Below are positions 47,232 through 57,228 of a stretch of 64,000 bases of DNA, one piece after another. This DNA is from Prochlorococcus sp. MIT 1307 (GTDB taxonomy: Bacteria; Cyanobacteriota; Cyanobacteriia; PCC-6307; Cyanobiaceae). Every line of letters begins with the position of its first letter. Position 1 is the first letter of the stretch. The stretch lies in contig NZ_CP139301.1 of the NCBI RefSeq assembly GCF_034092395.1, forward strand, positions 1,488,001 to 1,552,000. Direction: 5' to 3'. A program made the translations under genes and the position numbers. The notes beneath the pieces are model-generated. The model worked only from the letters and a program-made list of their open reading frames with translations. It made no database searches and had not been told where the DNA came from.

Positions 47232-48551
47232 ATGCTCGTAGACCGGGGTCGTAATCCAAGTGCAGCTGAGATTATTACTCAGTTATTTAGGAACAAAGAA
47301 CTTCGAGGAAGAGTTCTTACAACTTTAAGTTTGTTGTTGCTCATACGTCTTGGTATTTATATACCTCTTCCAGCGATTGATAGAGAGGCCTTTCAGAGCT
47401 TTATTGCACAAGGTGGTCAGTTGATTGGATTTTTGGACATTTTTACAGGGGGAGGTATTTCCACGTTAGGAATTTTTGCGCTTGGGATTCTTCCCTTTAT
47501 AAATGCTTCGATAATTATTCAGTTACTTACCGCTGCAATCCCTCAACTAGAGGATCTTCAAAAAAATGAAGGTGAAGCAGGAAGGAGAAAATTAGCCCAA
47601 ATAACTCGTTATGTTGCTTTGGGCTGGGGACTTCTCCAAAGTTTGGTTTTTGCTTCAATCCTTCGTCCATATGCAATAGAAAGTCTTAGCTCAGGGGCAT
47701 TTGTTTTTCAGACTGCACTTGCATTGGTTACTGGGTCAATGGTAGTGATGTGGCTTAGTGAAATCATTACAGAAAAAGGGATAGGCCAAGGTGCATCATT
47801 AGTTATCTTTTTGAATATTGTTGCTACTCTTCCCAAGGCACTTAGCTCCACTATTGAAAAGGCTCAAACTGGAGATAGGAATGATGTAGTAGGAATAATT
47901 GTTTTATTAGTTGTTTTTTTGATAACTATTGTTGGGATCATATTTGTGCAAGAAGGTGCGCGAAGGTTGCCAATTATTAGTGCTAAAAGACAGATTGGTG
48001 GCAGTAGCCTTTTGCCTAATCGTCAGAGTTACCTTCCTTTGAAGCTTAATGCAGGTGGTGTGATGCCGATAATATTTGCCTCGGCTTTGATTTTTTTACC
48101 TTTAACAATTGCCAATTTCAGCAAGAACTCTTTTCTTATTAAAGCTGCAAGTGCATTAAGTCCTGGCGCAGCAAATCCTTGGCCTTATGCAATTGCTTTT
48201 TTTGGATTAATAGTTGGGTTTGCTTATTTCTATGCTTCATTAACTATTAATCCAATTGATATAGCTGCAAACCTTAAACGTGGAGGAGTAGCAATTCCTG
48301 GGGTAAGACCAGGAAGTGCTACTTCAGGCTACTTATCTGGAGTTCAAAATCGATTGACTTTGCTTGGTGGTTTGTTTTTGGGTTCGGTAGCGATTATCCC
48401 TTCAGCTGTAGAGAGAGCTACGAATGTGCAAACATTTCAAGGCCTTGGCGCTACTTCTTTGCTGATACTTGTTGGAGTGGCTATAGATACTGCTAAGCAA
48501 GTTCAGACTTATGTCATTTCTCAGAGGTATGAAGGATTGGTCCGTCAATAG
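47232..48551 (+). CDS. secY: Protein translocase subunit SecY
   Basis: SecY is the central channel of the Sec translocon in plasma and thylakoid membranes. The 439-residue protein has about ten membrane segments with family motifs LGIYIPLPAIDREAF, GGGISTLGIFALGILPFINASIIIQLLT, LPKALSS and NRLTLLGGLFLG. It follows rplO as in the spc operon of most bacteria. Confidence 0.99.
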   Translation: MLVDRGRNPSAAEIITQLFRNKELRGRVLTTLSLLLLIRLGIYIPLPAIDREAFQSFIAQGGQLIGFLDIFTGGGISTLGIFALGILPFINASIIIQLLTAAIPQLEDLQKNEGEAGRRKLAQITRYVALGWGLLQSLVFASILRPYAIESLSSGAFVFQTALALVTGSMVVMWLSEIITEKGIGQGASLVIFLNIVATLPKALSSTIEKAQTGDRNDVVGIIVLLVVFLITIVGIIFVQEGARRLPIISAKRQIGGSSLLPNRQSYLPLKLNAGGVMPIIFASALIFLPLTIANFSKNSFLIKAASALSPGAANPWPYAIAFFGLIVGFAYFYASLTINPIDIAANLKRGGVAIPGVRPGSATSGYLSGVQNRLTLLGGLFLGSVAIIPSAVERATNVQTFQGLGATSLLILVGVAIDTAKQVQTYVISQRYEGLVRQ

Positions 48552-48592
48552 TCCACCTTCAATTAACTCTTGCTTTCCAACGAATTAGACAA

Positions 48593-49141
48593 ATGAAGCA
48601 ACGTTTACTATTCCTTGGCCCTCCAGGAGTTGGTAAAGGAACTCAAGCGGCCCTTTTGTGTCAAAAACAGAACCTTTTACACTTGTCTACTGGGGATTTG
48701 TTGAGGGCAGAAGTCGCATCTCAAACGTCTTTGGGCATTGAGGCTGCTGAAATAATGAATCGTGGTGAGTTGGTTAGTGACTCTATTGTTTTGTCCATTG
48801 TTGAGAAAAGACTTGCTACTTCTAATGATGGCTGGCTTTTAGATGGGTTCCCTAGAAATCTTCTTCAGGCTGAAGCGCTTGAAGTTTTGCTAGAGAAAAT
48901 CAATCAACCTATTGATGCTGTCTTGTTAATTGAATTAGCTGATGAACTCTTAGTTGAAAGACTGATAGCTAGGGGTAGAGCTGATGACAAGGAAACTGTG
49001 ATTCGTCATCGACTTGAGGTTTATAAAGAAAAAACTGCTCCCTTAATAGATCACTACAACCAACACGGGTTGGTGATGACGATTTCGGGCGAAGGTGACA
49101 TCGAAGCAATATCAAGTCGAATACAGCAAAAATTAATTTGA
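48593..49141 (+). CDS. adk: Adenylate kinase
   Basis: Adk balances ATP, ADP and AMP. The P-loop is LFLGPPGVGKGTQAALL, the AMP site LSTGDLLRAEVA and GWLLDGFPRN. At 182 residues it is the short type lacking the long LID insert. It lies between secY and rpmJ as in many bacteria. infA and map, often placed here, are missing. Confidence 0.97.
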   Translation: MKQRLLFLGPPGVGKGTQAALLCQKQNLLHLSTGDLLRAEVASQTSLGIEAAEIMNRGELVSDSIVLSIVEKRLATSNDGWLLDGFPRNLLQAEALEVLLEKINQPIDAVLLIELADELLVERLIARGRADDKETVIRHRLEVYKEKTAPLIDHYNQHGLVMTISGEGDIEAISSRIQQKLI

Positions 49142-49186
49142 TTGGTGTAGTAAACTTTTAGTTTGGACTTTGGAGAGCCACACCAT

Positions 49187-49300
49187 ATGAAGGTGCGTGC
49201 TTCAGTAAAAAAAATGTGTGAGAAGTGCCGGGTGATTCGCCGCCACGGTCGGGTAATGGTCATCTGCACCATCCCCAAGCACAAACAACGCCAGGGTTAA
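49187..49300 (+). CDS. rpmJ: 50S ribosomal protein L36
   Basis: This 37-residue frame ([14 protein letters not shown]...) ends IPKHKQRQG. The zinc ligands are in place: CEKC, then ICTIPKH. It is too short for ordinary ORF lists but unmistakable. It stands 45 bases after adk and before rpsM. Confidence 0.97.
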   Translation: MKVRASVKKMCEKCRVIRRHGRVMVICTIPKHKQRQG

Positions 49301-49408
49301 ACCTCTGGAATTAACACCATCGAAAGAGTTATGGGCATTTATCCAATGACTCTTTCTTTGCTTCCCGCCTCCTTTGGATGGCACCTGTTCCTTTTGATTG
49401 ATTGCTAA

Positions 49409-49774
49409 GTGGCAAGGATTGCTGGCGTTGACATACCCCGTGATAAGCGGGTTGAAGTTGCCCTCACCTACATCTATGGAATTGGTCTGACTAGAGCCAA
49501 AACCATTCTTGTTAAAACCGGAGTCAATCCGGATATACGAGTAAAGGATCTCGAAGATGGTGATGTTCAGAAGCTAAGAACAGCTACTGAAGCTTTCACT
49601 ATTGAAGGTGATTTAAGACGTCAGGAAGGGATGGCGTTAAAGCGTTTACAAGATATAGGTTGCTTGCGGGGTCGCCGACACCGCATGAGTCTTCCTGTTC
49701 GAGGACAAAGGACTAGGACTAACGCACGCACACGACGGGGTTCTAGAAAAACTGTGGCAGGTAAAAAGAAATAA
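49409..49774 (+). CDS. rpsM: 30S ribosomal protein S13
   Basis: The 121 residues start at GTG ([26 protein letters not shown]) and show [43 protein letters not shown]13 lies in the 30S head and contacts P-site tRNA. It is followed by rpsK. Confidence 0.99.
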   Translation: MARIAGVDIPRDKRVEVALTYIYGIGLTRAKTILVKTGVNPDIRVKDLEDGDVQKLRTATEAFTIEGDLRRQEGMALKRLQDIGCLRGRRHRMSLPVRGQRTRTNARTRRGSRKTVAGKKK

Positions 49775-49843
49775 GCTTAAGACTGCTCTCTATGCAGTAC
49801 CTCAATTCCTAAATTTTTAATCTAAAAGGCCCAAACACACACA

Positions 49844-50236
49844 ATGGCCACACCAGCAAAGAAAACAGGTTCCAAGAAGGTCAAGCGCAATGTACCTAAC
49901 GGTGTTGTGCATATTCAAAGCACCTTCAATAACACCATCGTTTCAATTACCGATACCTCTGGGGAAGTTATTTCATGGTCTTCCGCTGGGGCTAGTGGAT
50001 TTAAGGGCGCTCGAAAGGGGACTCCCTTTGCAGCCCAAACTGCAGCTGAAGCTGCAGCAAGGCGAGCTCTTGAGCAAGGTATGCGCCAGATAGAAGTCCT
50101 AGTTCGAGGGCCAGGCTCTGGCCGTGAAACAGCTATTAGGGCTCTTCAAGTCGCTGGTCTCGAGATCACTCTGATCAGAGACGTTACCCCCCTTCCTCAC
50201 AATGGTTGCCGGAGACCCAAACGTCGACGCGTTTGA
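49844..50236 (+). CDS. rpsK: 30S ribosomal protein S11
   Basis: The 130 residues contain [46 protein letters not shown]-type sequence and end [19 protein letters not shown]11 helps form the mRNA exit. rpsD is not between rpsK and rpoA, as usual in cyanobacteria. Confidence 0.99.
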   Translation: MATPAKKTGSKKVKRNVPNGVVHIQSTFNNTIVSITDTSGEVISWSSAGASGFKGARKGTPFAAQTAAEAAARRALEQGMRQIEVLVRGPGSGRETAIRALQVAGLEITLIRDVTPLPHNGCRRPKRRRV

Positions 50237-50291
50237 TATCCGCTTCTCTTCATTGAATCTCAACCTTTAACCCTCTCTCCCGCTTCAGCCC

Positions 50292-51227
50292 GTGTTGCAA
50301 TACCAGATCGATCGGATTGACCATCAAGTCGCAGCTGATCGCGCCCAAACAGGTGTGTTCTTAATAGGCCCTCTTGAACGAGGCCAGGCAACAACTTTGG
50401 GCAATTCCTTGAGACGGGTCTTAATGGGAGGTCTGGAAGGAAGTGCTGTTACTGCAGTGCGGATTGCTGGTGTGAACCATGAATACGCAACTATTCCTGG
50501 AGTGCGTGAAGATGTTTTGGATATTCTTCTAAATTGCAAGCAATTATCAGTCAATAGTAGAAGTGAAGAGTTGGAAATAGGTCGTTTAGTAGTAACAGGT
50601 CCTGCTGAAGTGAAGGCCAAAGACCTTCAATTTTCTTCACAGGTCCAGGTTGTTGATGGCGAGCGGCCAATTGCAACAGTCCATGAGGGTCATAGTCTTG
50701 AATTTGAGGTCCATGTTGAACGGGGTGTTGGTTATAGGCCTGTTGATCGACGTAACGAAGAAACCAGTGCTATCGACTTGCTTCAAATAGATGCTGTTTT
50801 TATGCCTATTCGTCGTGTGAATTTCACGATTGATGAAACCGCAGTTGCTGAAGGGGGATCTTCTCGTGAGCGTCTTCGCATGGAGGTTGTGACTGATGGT
50901 TCCACGACACCTGACGATGCCATTGCTGAGGCTGCTAATCAGTTGATTGAACTCTTTCAACCTTTGGCCACAGTAACTATGGTTGAAGAAGAAATTCCAG
51001 AGGTTGAACCATCTGCTGAAGCTCAAATTCCATTAGAAGAGCTTAATCTGTCTGTAAGGGCTTATAACTGTCTCAAACGTGCTCAAGTTAATTCAGTCTC
51101 AGACCTGATGGGATTTAGTTATGAGGACCTTCTGGAAATTAAAAACTTTGGCTCTAAGTCTGCCGATGAAGTGATTGAGGCCTTAGAAAGAATAGGCATT
51201 TCAATTCCTCAGAGCCGTACTTCCTAA
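50292..51227 (+). CDS. rpoA: RNA polymerase subunit alpha
   Basis: The 311 residues comprise the N-terminal dimerisation domain ([52 protein letters not shown]) and the C-terminal DNA/activator-binding domain ([37 protein letters not shown]). It starts at GTG 50292. The standard neighbours are rpsK and rplQ. Confidence 0.99.
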   Translation: MLQYQIDRIDHQVAADRAQTGVFLIGPLERGQATTLGNSLRRVLMGGLEGSAVTAVRIAGVNHEYATIPGVREDVLDILLNCKQLSVNSRSEELEIGRLVVTGPAEVKAKDLQFSSQVQVVDGERPIATVHEGHSLEFEVHVERGVGYRPVDRRNEETSAIDLLQIDAVFMPIRRVNFTIDETAVAEGGSSRERLRMEVVTDGSTTPDDAIAEAANQLIELFQPLATVTMVEEEIPEVEPSAEAQIPLEELNLSVRAYNCLKRAQVNSVSDLMGFSYEDLLEIKNFGSKSADEVIEALERIGISIPQSRTS

Positions 51228-51255
51228 CTTCTCTTGTCTTTTACTTCTTAATACC

Positions 51256-51606
51256 ATGCGTCACCTTCGTCGAGTTCCTCAGCTTGGTCGTCCAGCTGAT
51301 CAACGAAAAGCAATGCTTCGTGGATTGACTACTCAGTTGATTCGTGAGGGTCGTGTAACCACAACTAAAGCAAGAGCTAAAGCATTAAGAGATGAAGTTG
51401 AAAGGATGATTACTTTGGCGAAAGAAGGCAGTCTTTCTTCAAGGCGTCGTGCTATTGGATATATCTATGACAAGCAATTAGTTCACGCACTTTTCGATAA
51501 GGCTCAAGATCGTTATGGTGATAGGCAGGGCGGCTATACAAGAATTGTCAGAACAGTTCCTAGAAGAGGCGATAATGCTCAAATGGCAATCATTGAGCTT
51601 GTTTAA
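51256..51606 (+). CDS. rplQ: 50S ribosomal protein L17
   Basis: The 116 residues match L17: [45 protein letters not shown] and [20 protein letters not shown]. It follows rpoA by 28 bases. Confidence 0.99.
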   Translation: MRHLRRVPQLGRPADQRKAMLRGLTTQLIREGRVTTTKARAKALRDEVERMITLAKEGSLSSRRRAIGYIYDKQLVHALFDKAQDRYGDRQGGYTRIVRTVPRRGDNAQMAIIELV

Positions 51607-51673
51607 TTTAAAAGAAATTTTGTCTTTGTAGAAAAGACACTTTAGGTACTAATAATTCGATCAATCTTCAAGA

Positions 51674-52528
51674 GTGGCAGGTGACTCTTTCAATCTGAAA
51701 AGAATTGCTTTGTGCCTTCAATATGAGGGCTCAAGTTTTTGTGGCTGGCAGAGGCAACCTAAAGGCAAGAGCATTCAAGGTGTTCTGGAAGAAGCAATAT
51801 CTATTCTTGACCCACTCAGACCAGTTAGGACAATTGCTGCTGGTAGAACAGATTCTGGAGTCCATGCAGCAGGACAAGTTGTACATTTTGATGCTAGTGG
51901 GCCGATTCCAGCAGGCAGTTGGTCTTCTGCCTTGAATGGCAGACTCCCAAAACAAATCAGAGTTCGGCAAGCGGTCTTAAGACCTTCGGAGTGGCATGCT
52001 TGCTATTCAGCTATCTATAGACGTTATCGATACACGATTTATAACGCATGTATGCCCAACCTCTTTTTAGCTCCATGGAGTTGGCATCGTTATAAGTTTC
52101 GTTTAGATGAAAAGTTAATGAGAATTGCTTTGGAGGGACTTCTTGGGTTCCATGATTTTTATGCTTTTCAGCGTTCGGGCAGTAAAAGGAAACATTCATG
52201 GACAACAATTCAAGAAGTTGAATTAGACCGCCATGGTGATTTATTAGTACTTGAGATTCAGGCGAGTGGTTTTTTGTATGGCATGGTTCGATTATTGGTA
52301 GGTCAGCTGGTTGCCTTGGGAGAACATAGGATTAGTTTGAAAACCTTCGAAAAGCGTTGGAAAGAATGTTTGCGGTCAGAGGTTAAAGAATCTGCACCTG
52401 CAAAAGGACTGTGTTTAGTGCGTGCGGGGTATGCAGAACCTGTCTTCTCTGAGTCAGCCTGGCATGACTCTTTCCCTAGATATTCTCTTGCAACAATTGA
52501 TTCGCCAATTGCGCCTCCTCCTATTTGA
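51674..52528 (+). CDS. truA: tRNA pseudouridine(38-40) synthase TruA
   Basis: TruA modifies U38-40 in the anticodon arm. The catalytic Asp is in [18 protein letters not shown] (about residue 58). Further signatures are [12 protein letters not shown] and [17 protein letters not shown]. The 284-residue protein starts at GTG 51674. Position between rplQ and rplM is typical for bacteria. Confidence 0.95.
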   Translation: MAGDSFNLKRIALCLQYEGSSFCGWQRQPKGKSIQGVLEEAISILDPLRPVRTIAAGRTDSGVHAAGQVVHFDASGPIPAGSWSSALNGRLPKQIRVRQAVLRPSEWHACYSAIYRRYRYTIYNACMPNLFLAPWSWHRYKFRLDEKLMRIALEGLLGFHDFYAFQRSGSKRKHSWTTIQEVELDRHGDLLVLEIQASGFLYGMVRLLVGQLVALGEHRISLKTFEKRWKECLRSEVKESAPAKGLCLVRAGYAEPVFSESAWHDSFPRYSLATIDSPIAPPPI

Positions 52529-52647
52529 GCTTTAAAGGAGATTTTTTTGCCTTTTGAACTTTGAACTGGTTATCTCAGGCTGAACGCTGACATACAAAAG
52601 CATTTTGATTGCATGAAAGTGTAAAGTTATAACTTGAGCATTTAAAT

Positions 52648-52726
52648 AGGCCTTAGACCCATGGGCCTGTAGCTCCAAAGACCAGCCCTTTCGCTTGCGA
52701 TAGGGGCATTAAAACCGGCATGCCGG
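52648..52726 (+). promoter_or_regulatory. Structured leader upstream of rplM
   Basis: Three hairpins lie in a row. AGGCC (52648-52652) pairs with GGCCT (52664-52668). GCCCT-TCGC (52685-52694) pairs with GCGA-AGGGGC (52697-52707). The perfect palindrome CCGGCATGCCGG (52715-52726) ends 4 bases before the rplM ATG and covers the ribosome-binding region. It could be an autoregulatory leader for rplM-rpsI. Confidence 0.45.
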
Positions 52727-52730
52727 CGAG

Positions 52731-53183
52731 ATGAACAAGACCTCTATCCCTTCCCTTGATTCAAGTGACCGCCAGTGGTACTTGGTGGATGCAGCTGATC
52801 AGACTCTAGGAAGATTGGCTACTGAAGTTGCTTCAATCCTTAGAGGAAAAAACAAACCCAACTTCACACCTCACTTAGATACAGGTGATTTTGTAGTGGT
52901 TGTGAATGCTGACAAGATCCGGGTCACTGGGAAGAAAGCTCAGCAAAAACTTTATCGTCGGCACTCAGGAAGGCCAGGCGGCATGAAAGTTGAGACATTT
53001 AGCTCCTTACAGCATCGTCTTCCTGAAAGAATTGTTGAGAAGGCTATTAAAGGTATGCTTCCTCACAATGCTTTGGGAAGACAATTGTTTCGCAAACTCA
53101 AGGTTTATAAAGGCTCAGAGCACCCTCATGCTGCACAAAAGCCACAGACTCTTACTCTCGACCCCTCTGTCTTAGCTCAATGA
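52731..53183 (+). CDS. rplM: 50S ribosomal protein L13
   Basis: The 150 residues include [45 protein letters not shown] and [25 protein letters not shown]13 is an early 50S assembly protein. It overlaps rpsI by four bases (ATGA). The 202-bp gap before it holds the structured leader. Confidence 0.99.
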   Translation: MNKTSIPSLDSSDRQWYLVDAADQTLGRLATEVASILRGKNKPNFTPHLDTGDFVVVVNADKIRVTGKKAQQKLYRRHSGRPGGMKVETFSSLQHRLPERIVEKAIKGMLPHNALGRQLFRKLKVYKGSEHPHAAQKPQTLTLDPSVLAQ

Positions 53184-53590
53184 ATAGCACTCTTAATAAC
53201 AAAGTTGTTTATTGGGGTACTGGGCGTCGTAAGACATCTGTAGCTCGTGTTCGTTTGGTCCCAGGTAATGGCGCTATTACCATTAATGGTCGACCAGGTG
53301 ATCATTACTTGAATTTCAATCCTGCTTATCTTGCATCTGTTAAAGCTCCATTACAAACTCTAGGTCTTGCAGATTCATATGACGTACTAGTGAATGTGCA
53401 TGGAGGGGGGCTGACAGGCCAGGCAGATGCAATTAAGCAGGGTGCTGCTAGAGCACTTTGTGATTTGTCTGCTGATAATCGAAAACCTTTAAAAATTGAA
53501 GGCCATCTAAGTAGGGATCCAAGAGCTAAAGAGCGTCGTAAATATGGACTGAAGAAAGCTCGGAAAGCTCCTCAGTTTTCTAAGCGTTAA
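53180..53590 (+). CDS. rpsI: 30S ribosomal protein S9
   Basis: The 136 residues show [29 protein letters not shown] and the C-terminal [25 protein letters not shown], whose tail contacts P-site tRNA. It is translationally coupled to rplM. Confidence 0.99.
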   Translation: MNSTLNNKVVYWGTGRRKTSVARVRLVPGNGAITINGRPGDHYLNFNPAYLASVKAPLQTLGLADSYDVLVNVHGGGLTGQADAIKQGAARALCDLSADNRKPLKIEGHLSRDPRAKERRKYGLKKARKAPQFSKR

Positions 53591-53638
53591 CCTCTACCTC
53601 ATACAGGTCTTTCCCTTAATTCCTAACTTATTTCTCAA

Positions 53639-53896
53639 ATGCCCAAGTCAGATATTCATCCCACCTGGTATCCAGAGGCCAAGGTTATTTGTAATGGAGA
53701 AGTTGTTATGACAACAGGCTCTACTCAGCCAGAAATACATGTTGATGTTTGGAGTGGTAATCATCCATTTTTTACTGGTACACAGAAGATCTTGGATACA
53801 GAGGGTCGTGTTGATAGATTTATGAGGAAATATGGAATGGGATCAACTTCAGAAAGTTCTGATGAAACAACCAATTCAGAAAAAGATTCAAATTAA
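53639..53896 (+). CDS. rpmE: 50S ribosomal protein L31
   Basis: The 85-residue protein has MPKSDIHPTWYPEAKVICNGEVVMTTGSTQPEIHVDVWSGNHPFFTGTQ-type L31 sequence. It lacks the CxxC zinc pair (KVICNGEV has one Cys). A Ser/Thr/Glu-rich tail extends the C-terminus. It precedes prfA. Confidence 0.97.
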   Translation: MPKSDIHPTWYPEAKVICNGEVVMTTGSTQPEIHVDVWSGNHPFFTGTQKILDTEGRVDRFMRKYGMGSTSESSDETTNSEKDSN

Positions 53897-53971
53897 GCCT
53901 TAATTGCAGAAGCTTGGGCTTCTTATAATTTTTCCTCAATCTACTTTTATGTTTACTTGGAGTTGATGGGT

Positions 53972-55066
53972 ATGGACTCTTCAACCCTAAAGTCAAGGCT
54001 TGAAACAGCAAGTATTAGCTTTAGGAATTTGGAACTTCAGCTTGCAGATCCTGATGTTGCTTCGAACCCTAAACAGCTTGAAAATATTGCACGCGAAAGA
54101 GCCAGATTAGAACCTTTGGTATTGGATTATGAGTCTTTGCAGAATGTTGAGAAAGAGTTGAATGAGACAAGAACTTTATTGAGAACGATCAAAGAAGATA
54201 AAGATATGGAGTGCCTCGCTCAGGAAGAGCTGCATCGTTTAGGCGTTTTGAAGGAAGAATTATTGCAACGCTTGACTTTGGCTCTTTTGCCACAAGACCC
54301 TAGAGATCAGCGTAGTGTGATGCTTGAGATTCGTGCTGGAGCTGGTGGTGATGAGGCATGCCTTTGGGCGGGTGATCTTGCAAGAATGTATGAAAGATAT
54401 GGGCAGCGTGTAGGTTGGCTTGTCACGCCTATGAGTGCTACTGAGGCTGATTTAGGAGGATTTCGTGAACTCATTATTTCAGTCAAGGGCGATGCGGTTT
54501 TTAGTCAACTTAAATTTGAGGCAGGCGTGCATCGAGTACAGCGAGTTCCTTCAACTGAATCCCAAGGGCGGGTGCACACTTCAACAGCTACTGTCGCTGT
54601 TATGCCTGAGGCCGACCCTGTTGAAGTACAGATTGATCCAAAAGATTTAGAAATTAGTACTGCTCGTTCTGGCGGTGCTGGTGGGCAGAATGTAAATAAA
54701 GTAGAAACAGCTGTTGATTTACTTCATAAACCCACTGGAATCAGAGTTTTCTGTACACAGGAGCGTTCGCAACTTCAGAATAGAGAACGAGCTATGGAGA
54801 TCTTGCGGGCAAAGTTGTTGGAAATGGAAATAGCAGAGGCAAATGCTAAAGAAAGGTCAGCGCGATTGGCCCAGGTAGGTACGGGAGATCGTAGTGAAAA
54901 AATACGTACTTACAACTACAAAGATAATCGAACTACTGATCATCGTTTAGGTTGCAATTTTTCTTTAGACCCTGTTCTTGAAGGTCAATTAGAAGATTTG
55001 ATTGGAGCATGTATTGCAGAAGAACAGCGACGTCAGATGCAAGAACTTAGTCAACAAAGTGATTAA
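53972..55066 (+). CDS. prfA: Peptide chain release factor 1
   Basis: RF1 terminates translation at UAA and UAG. The GGQ catalytic motif is in [18 protein letters not shown]. The PxT-type recognition region precedes it at [20 protein letters not shown]. The 364-residue length fits. Upstream in-frame starts (TTG 53957, ATG 53966) exist, but [11 protein letters not shown] at 53972 gives the usual N-terminus. It is the last gene of the ribosomal run. Confidence 0.96.
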   Translation: MDSSTLKSRLETASISFRNLELQLADPDVASNPKQLENIARERARLEPLVLDYESLQNVEKELNETRTLLRTIKEDKDMECLAQEELHRLGVLKEELLQRLTLALLPQDPRDQRSVMLEIRAGAGGDEACLWAGDLARMYERYGQRVGWLVTPMSATEADLGGFRELIISVKGDAVFSQLKFEAGVHRVQRVPSTESQGRVHTSTATVAVMPEADPVEVQIDPKDLEISTARSGGAGGQNVNKVETAVDLLHKPTGIRVFCTQERSQLQNRERAMEILRAKLLEMEIAEANAKERSARLAQVGTGDRSEKIRTYNYKDNRTTDHRLGCNFSLDPVLEGQLEDLIGACIAEEQRRQMQELSQQSD

Positions 55067-55077
55067 AAGAACATTTT

Positions 55078-55581
55078 CTAGCTCCAACCGATTACATATT
55101 TGCTCCACTCTTTGTAACGTCCAGAATTAATTTGTTTCTTAGCTTCAAAACTCATGTTGCTTAGAGGTTTAAAAGGAATCTTTTTTAATGTCATTCCAGC
55201 TTCCTGAGGTGTTCGATTGCCTTTCATTACATTGCATGTCAAGCAAGCAGTGGTGACATTTGACCATTCATCCCTCCCTCCACGGCTGCGAGGGAGTACG
55301 TGATCAATGGAGAGCTTTTCATTGAATGATCCACAGTATTGGCAGCAATTGTTATCTCTTTGAATGATATTTTTGCGAGTCAGAGGTAGTTCGCGATAAG
55401 GCACACGAACAAAATGTCTTAGGCGAATGACTGTAGGTAGAAGGGTGTCATGCCTTAACTTGTGGCTTGAATCTTCTTCTAAAGTTTCTGCTTTTCCCTT
55501 AAGCATTAAGACCGTGGCACGACGCCAGGTGGTGATATTTAGCGGCTCATAGGATGCATTGAGAACGAGAACCTGGCCCAT
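55078..55581 (-). CDS. HNH endonuclease-family protein
   Basis: A compact HNH domain: CQYCG, LSIDHVLPRSRGGRDEWSNVTTACLTCNVMKGNR, with the zinc CxxC pairs and catalytic His. The N-terminal MGQVLVLNASYEPLNITTWRRA is the conserved start in cyanobacterial homologs, so ATG 55581 is preferred over 55632. It is a widespread stand-alone protein, not part of a visible restriction system. Substrate unknown. Convergent with prfA. Confidence 0.92.
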   Translation of the reverse strand: MGQVLVLNASYEPLNITTWRRATVLMLKGKAETLEEDSSHKLRHDTLLPTVIRLRHFVRVPYRELPLTRKNIIQRDNNCCQYCGSFNEKLSIDHVLPRSRGGRDEWSNVTTACLTCNVMKGNRTPQEAGMTLKKIPFKPLSNMSFEAKKQINSGRYKEWSKYVIGWS

Positions 55582-55692
55582 GCCAGCCCCTTCATTTCGC
55601 GGCATGCTTACTGTATCAACTGTTAGATGCATGCCTTTAGCAGAAAATTCTGCTCATACAGAGGCTGATCGCTCAGTAGAGGTGCCCATTTC

Positions 55693-56841
55693 TTGAGCAA
55701 AAGTCAGACGGTACTAGTAAATGCTGATCCTCGTCAGAGAGCTTGGATAGAGATTCAACCTGCTGCCATTGAATCTAATGCACGCATTTTGAAGGATCTA
55801 ATAGCAGATAGTTGTTTATTAATGGCAGTTGTTAAAGCAGATGGATATGGTCACGGGGCCCAAACAGTTGCACGTGCAGCCTTGCTAGGTGGGGCTGACA
55901 CCCTTGGAGTTGCAACTTTGCAGGAAGGATTAGAACTGCGGCAGTCAGGAATAACTTGTCCGATCCTTTTGCTTGGAAACCTTATCAATAGTGAAGAATT
56001 GGCTGCTTGTCTTCATTCTCGGCTTATGCCCACTATAAGTAGTTCCCGAGAAGCATTGCTTTGTCAAAAGGTAGCCGAAGACCGTGGCGTCAAATTTAGG
56101 GTTCATCTGAAGGTAGACACTGGCATGACAAGGCTCGGTTGTGATTTGACGAAAGCATTAGCGCTTATTCAGACAATCGATAGATGTAATGATGTTGATC
56201 TTCAGGGTGTTTATAGCCATTTGGCATTGGCTGATGATGAATTTTCGAGCGTGACTACTAAGCAGTACCAACGATTTGAAGAGTTATTGGGAAGTTTGAA
56301 GCAAAAACATCATGACTTATGTTTTCACTTGGCGAATTCTGCTGGAACCCTTCGAGACCAAGCCTTTCACTATGACATGGTTCGAGTGGGCCTAGCTCTG
56401 TATGGATATAGTCCTCTTAAAAAGTTTCAGGGTGATTTAGGCCTACAACCTGCCTTGTCACTTAAAGCAAAAGTGACTCTTGTGCGTGAAGTTGCTAAAG
56501 GTGTTGGGGTGAGTTATGGCCATCGTTTCATAACAAAACGTTCTTCCCGATTAGCTGTTGTTGGAATTGGTTATGCAGATGGCGTTAGTAGAGCACTTTC
56601 AGGCAGGCTTCTGGTCCTTATAAATGGCCGGCCTTTATCTCAGGTAGGAAACATCACAATGGATCAGCTTGTCTTGGATGTAACAGATCGCTTAGATGTT
56701 GGGCCTGGAAGTGTTGTGACTTTACTTGGCTCTGACGGCAAAAATTGCATCACCCCTCAGCAATGGAGTGATTGGAGTGGATCTATACCTTGGGAAGTTC
56801 TCTGTGGATTTAAAAACCGCCTCCCTCGCATAGTGATTTGA
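55693..56841 (+). CDS. alr: Alanine racemase
   Basis: This PLP enzyme makes D-alanine for peptidoglycan. The PLP Lys is in LMAVVKADGYGHGAQTVA (about residue 48) and the second catalytic base Tyr is in GVGVSYGHRF. LKVDTGMTRLGC and YSHLALADD are also conserved. The 382-residue length is normal. It starts at TTG 55693, since a GTG at 55681 is blocked by an in-frame stop. Confidence 0.96.
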   Translation: MSKSQTVLVNADPRQRAWIEIQPAAIESNARILKDLIADSCLLMAVVKADGYGHGAQTVARAALLGGADTLGVATLQEGLELRQSGITCPILLLGNLINSEELAACLHSRLMPTISSSREALLCQKVAEDRGVKFRVHLKVDTGMTRLGCDLTKALALIQTIDRCNDVDLQGVYSHLALADDEFSSVTTKQYQRFEELLGSLKQKHHDLCFHLANSAGTLRDQAFHYDMVRVGLALYGYSPLKKFQGDLGLQPALSLKAKVTLVREVAKGVGVSYGHRFITKRSSRLAVVGIGYADGVSRALSGRLLVLINGRPLSQVGNITMDQLVLDVTDRLDVGPGSVVTLLGSDGKNCITPQQWSDWSGSIPWEVLCGFKNRLPRIVI

Positions 56842-56904
56842 TGTTTTTGAATGCAAGAAGAGACTCTTAGGGGATAAAGCTCTTGATAAGGTATGCAGGC
56901 TGCT

Positions 56905-56993
56905 GGAGAGGTGGCTGAGTGGTTGAAAGCGGCTCCCTGCTAAGGAGTTACAGGAGGCAACTTCTGTCGAGGGTTCGAATCCCTCCCTCTCCG
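56905..56993 (+). tRNA. trnS: tRNA-Ser (GCT)
   Basis: This 89-nt class II tRNA has acceptor GGAGAGG with CCTCTCC, an anticodon loop CTGCTAA giving anticodon GCT, a long variable arm (GTTACAGGAGGCAAC region) and T-arm GGTTCGAATCC. CCA is not encoded. Confidence 0.97.
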
Positions 56994-57228
56994 TTTCTAA
57001 GTGATTCAGAAAGACATAAATTTTTTAAAAACTTTTCAATATATTTTTAGAGGGCCATGCCTTGTAAATCTTTACCTTGCTTAGTTTCTTTTCATAGACT
57101 TGTTCTTAGGATCCAATTTTTGTGAAGGAATAGAAGTCAATTATCCCAGTTGATTTCAACGATGCTGTCCGAGTAATTTTTGTTACTACCAAAGTGCTTG
57201 AATACCTTTATATTTTTTAGAGCAACCA

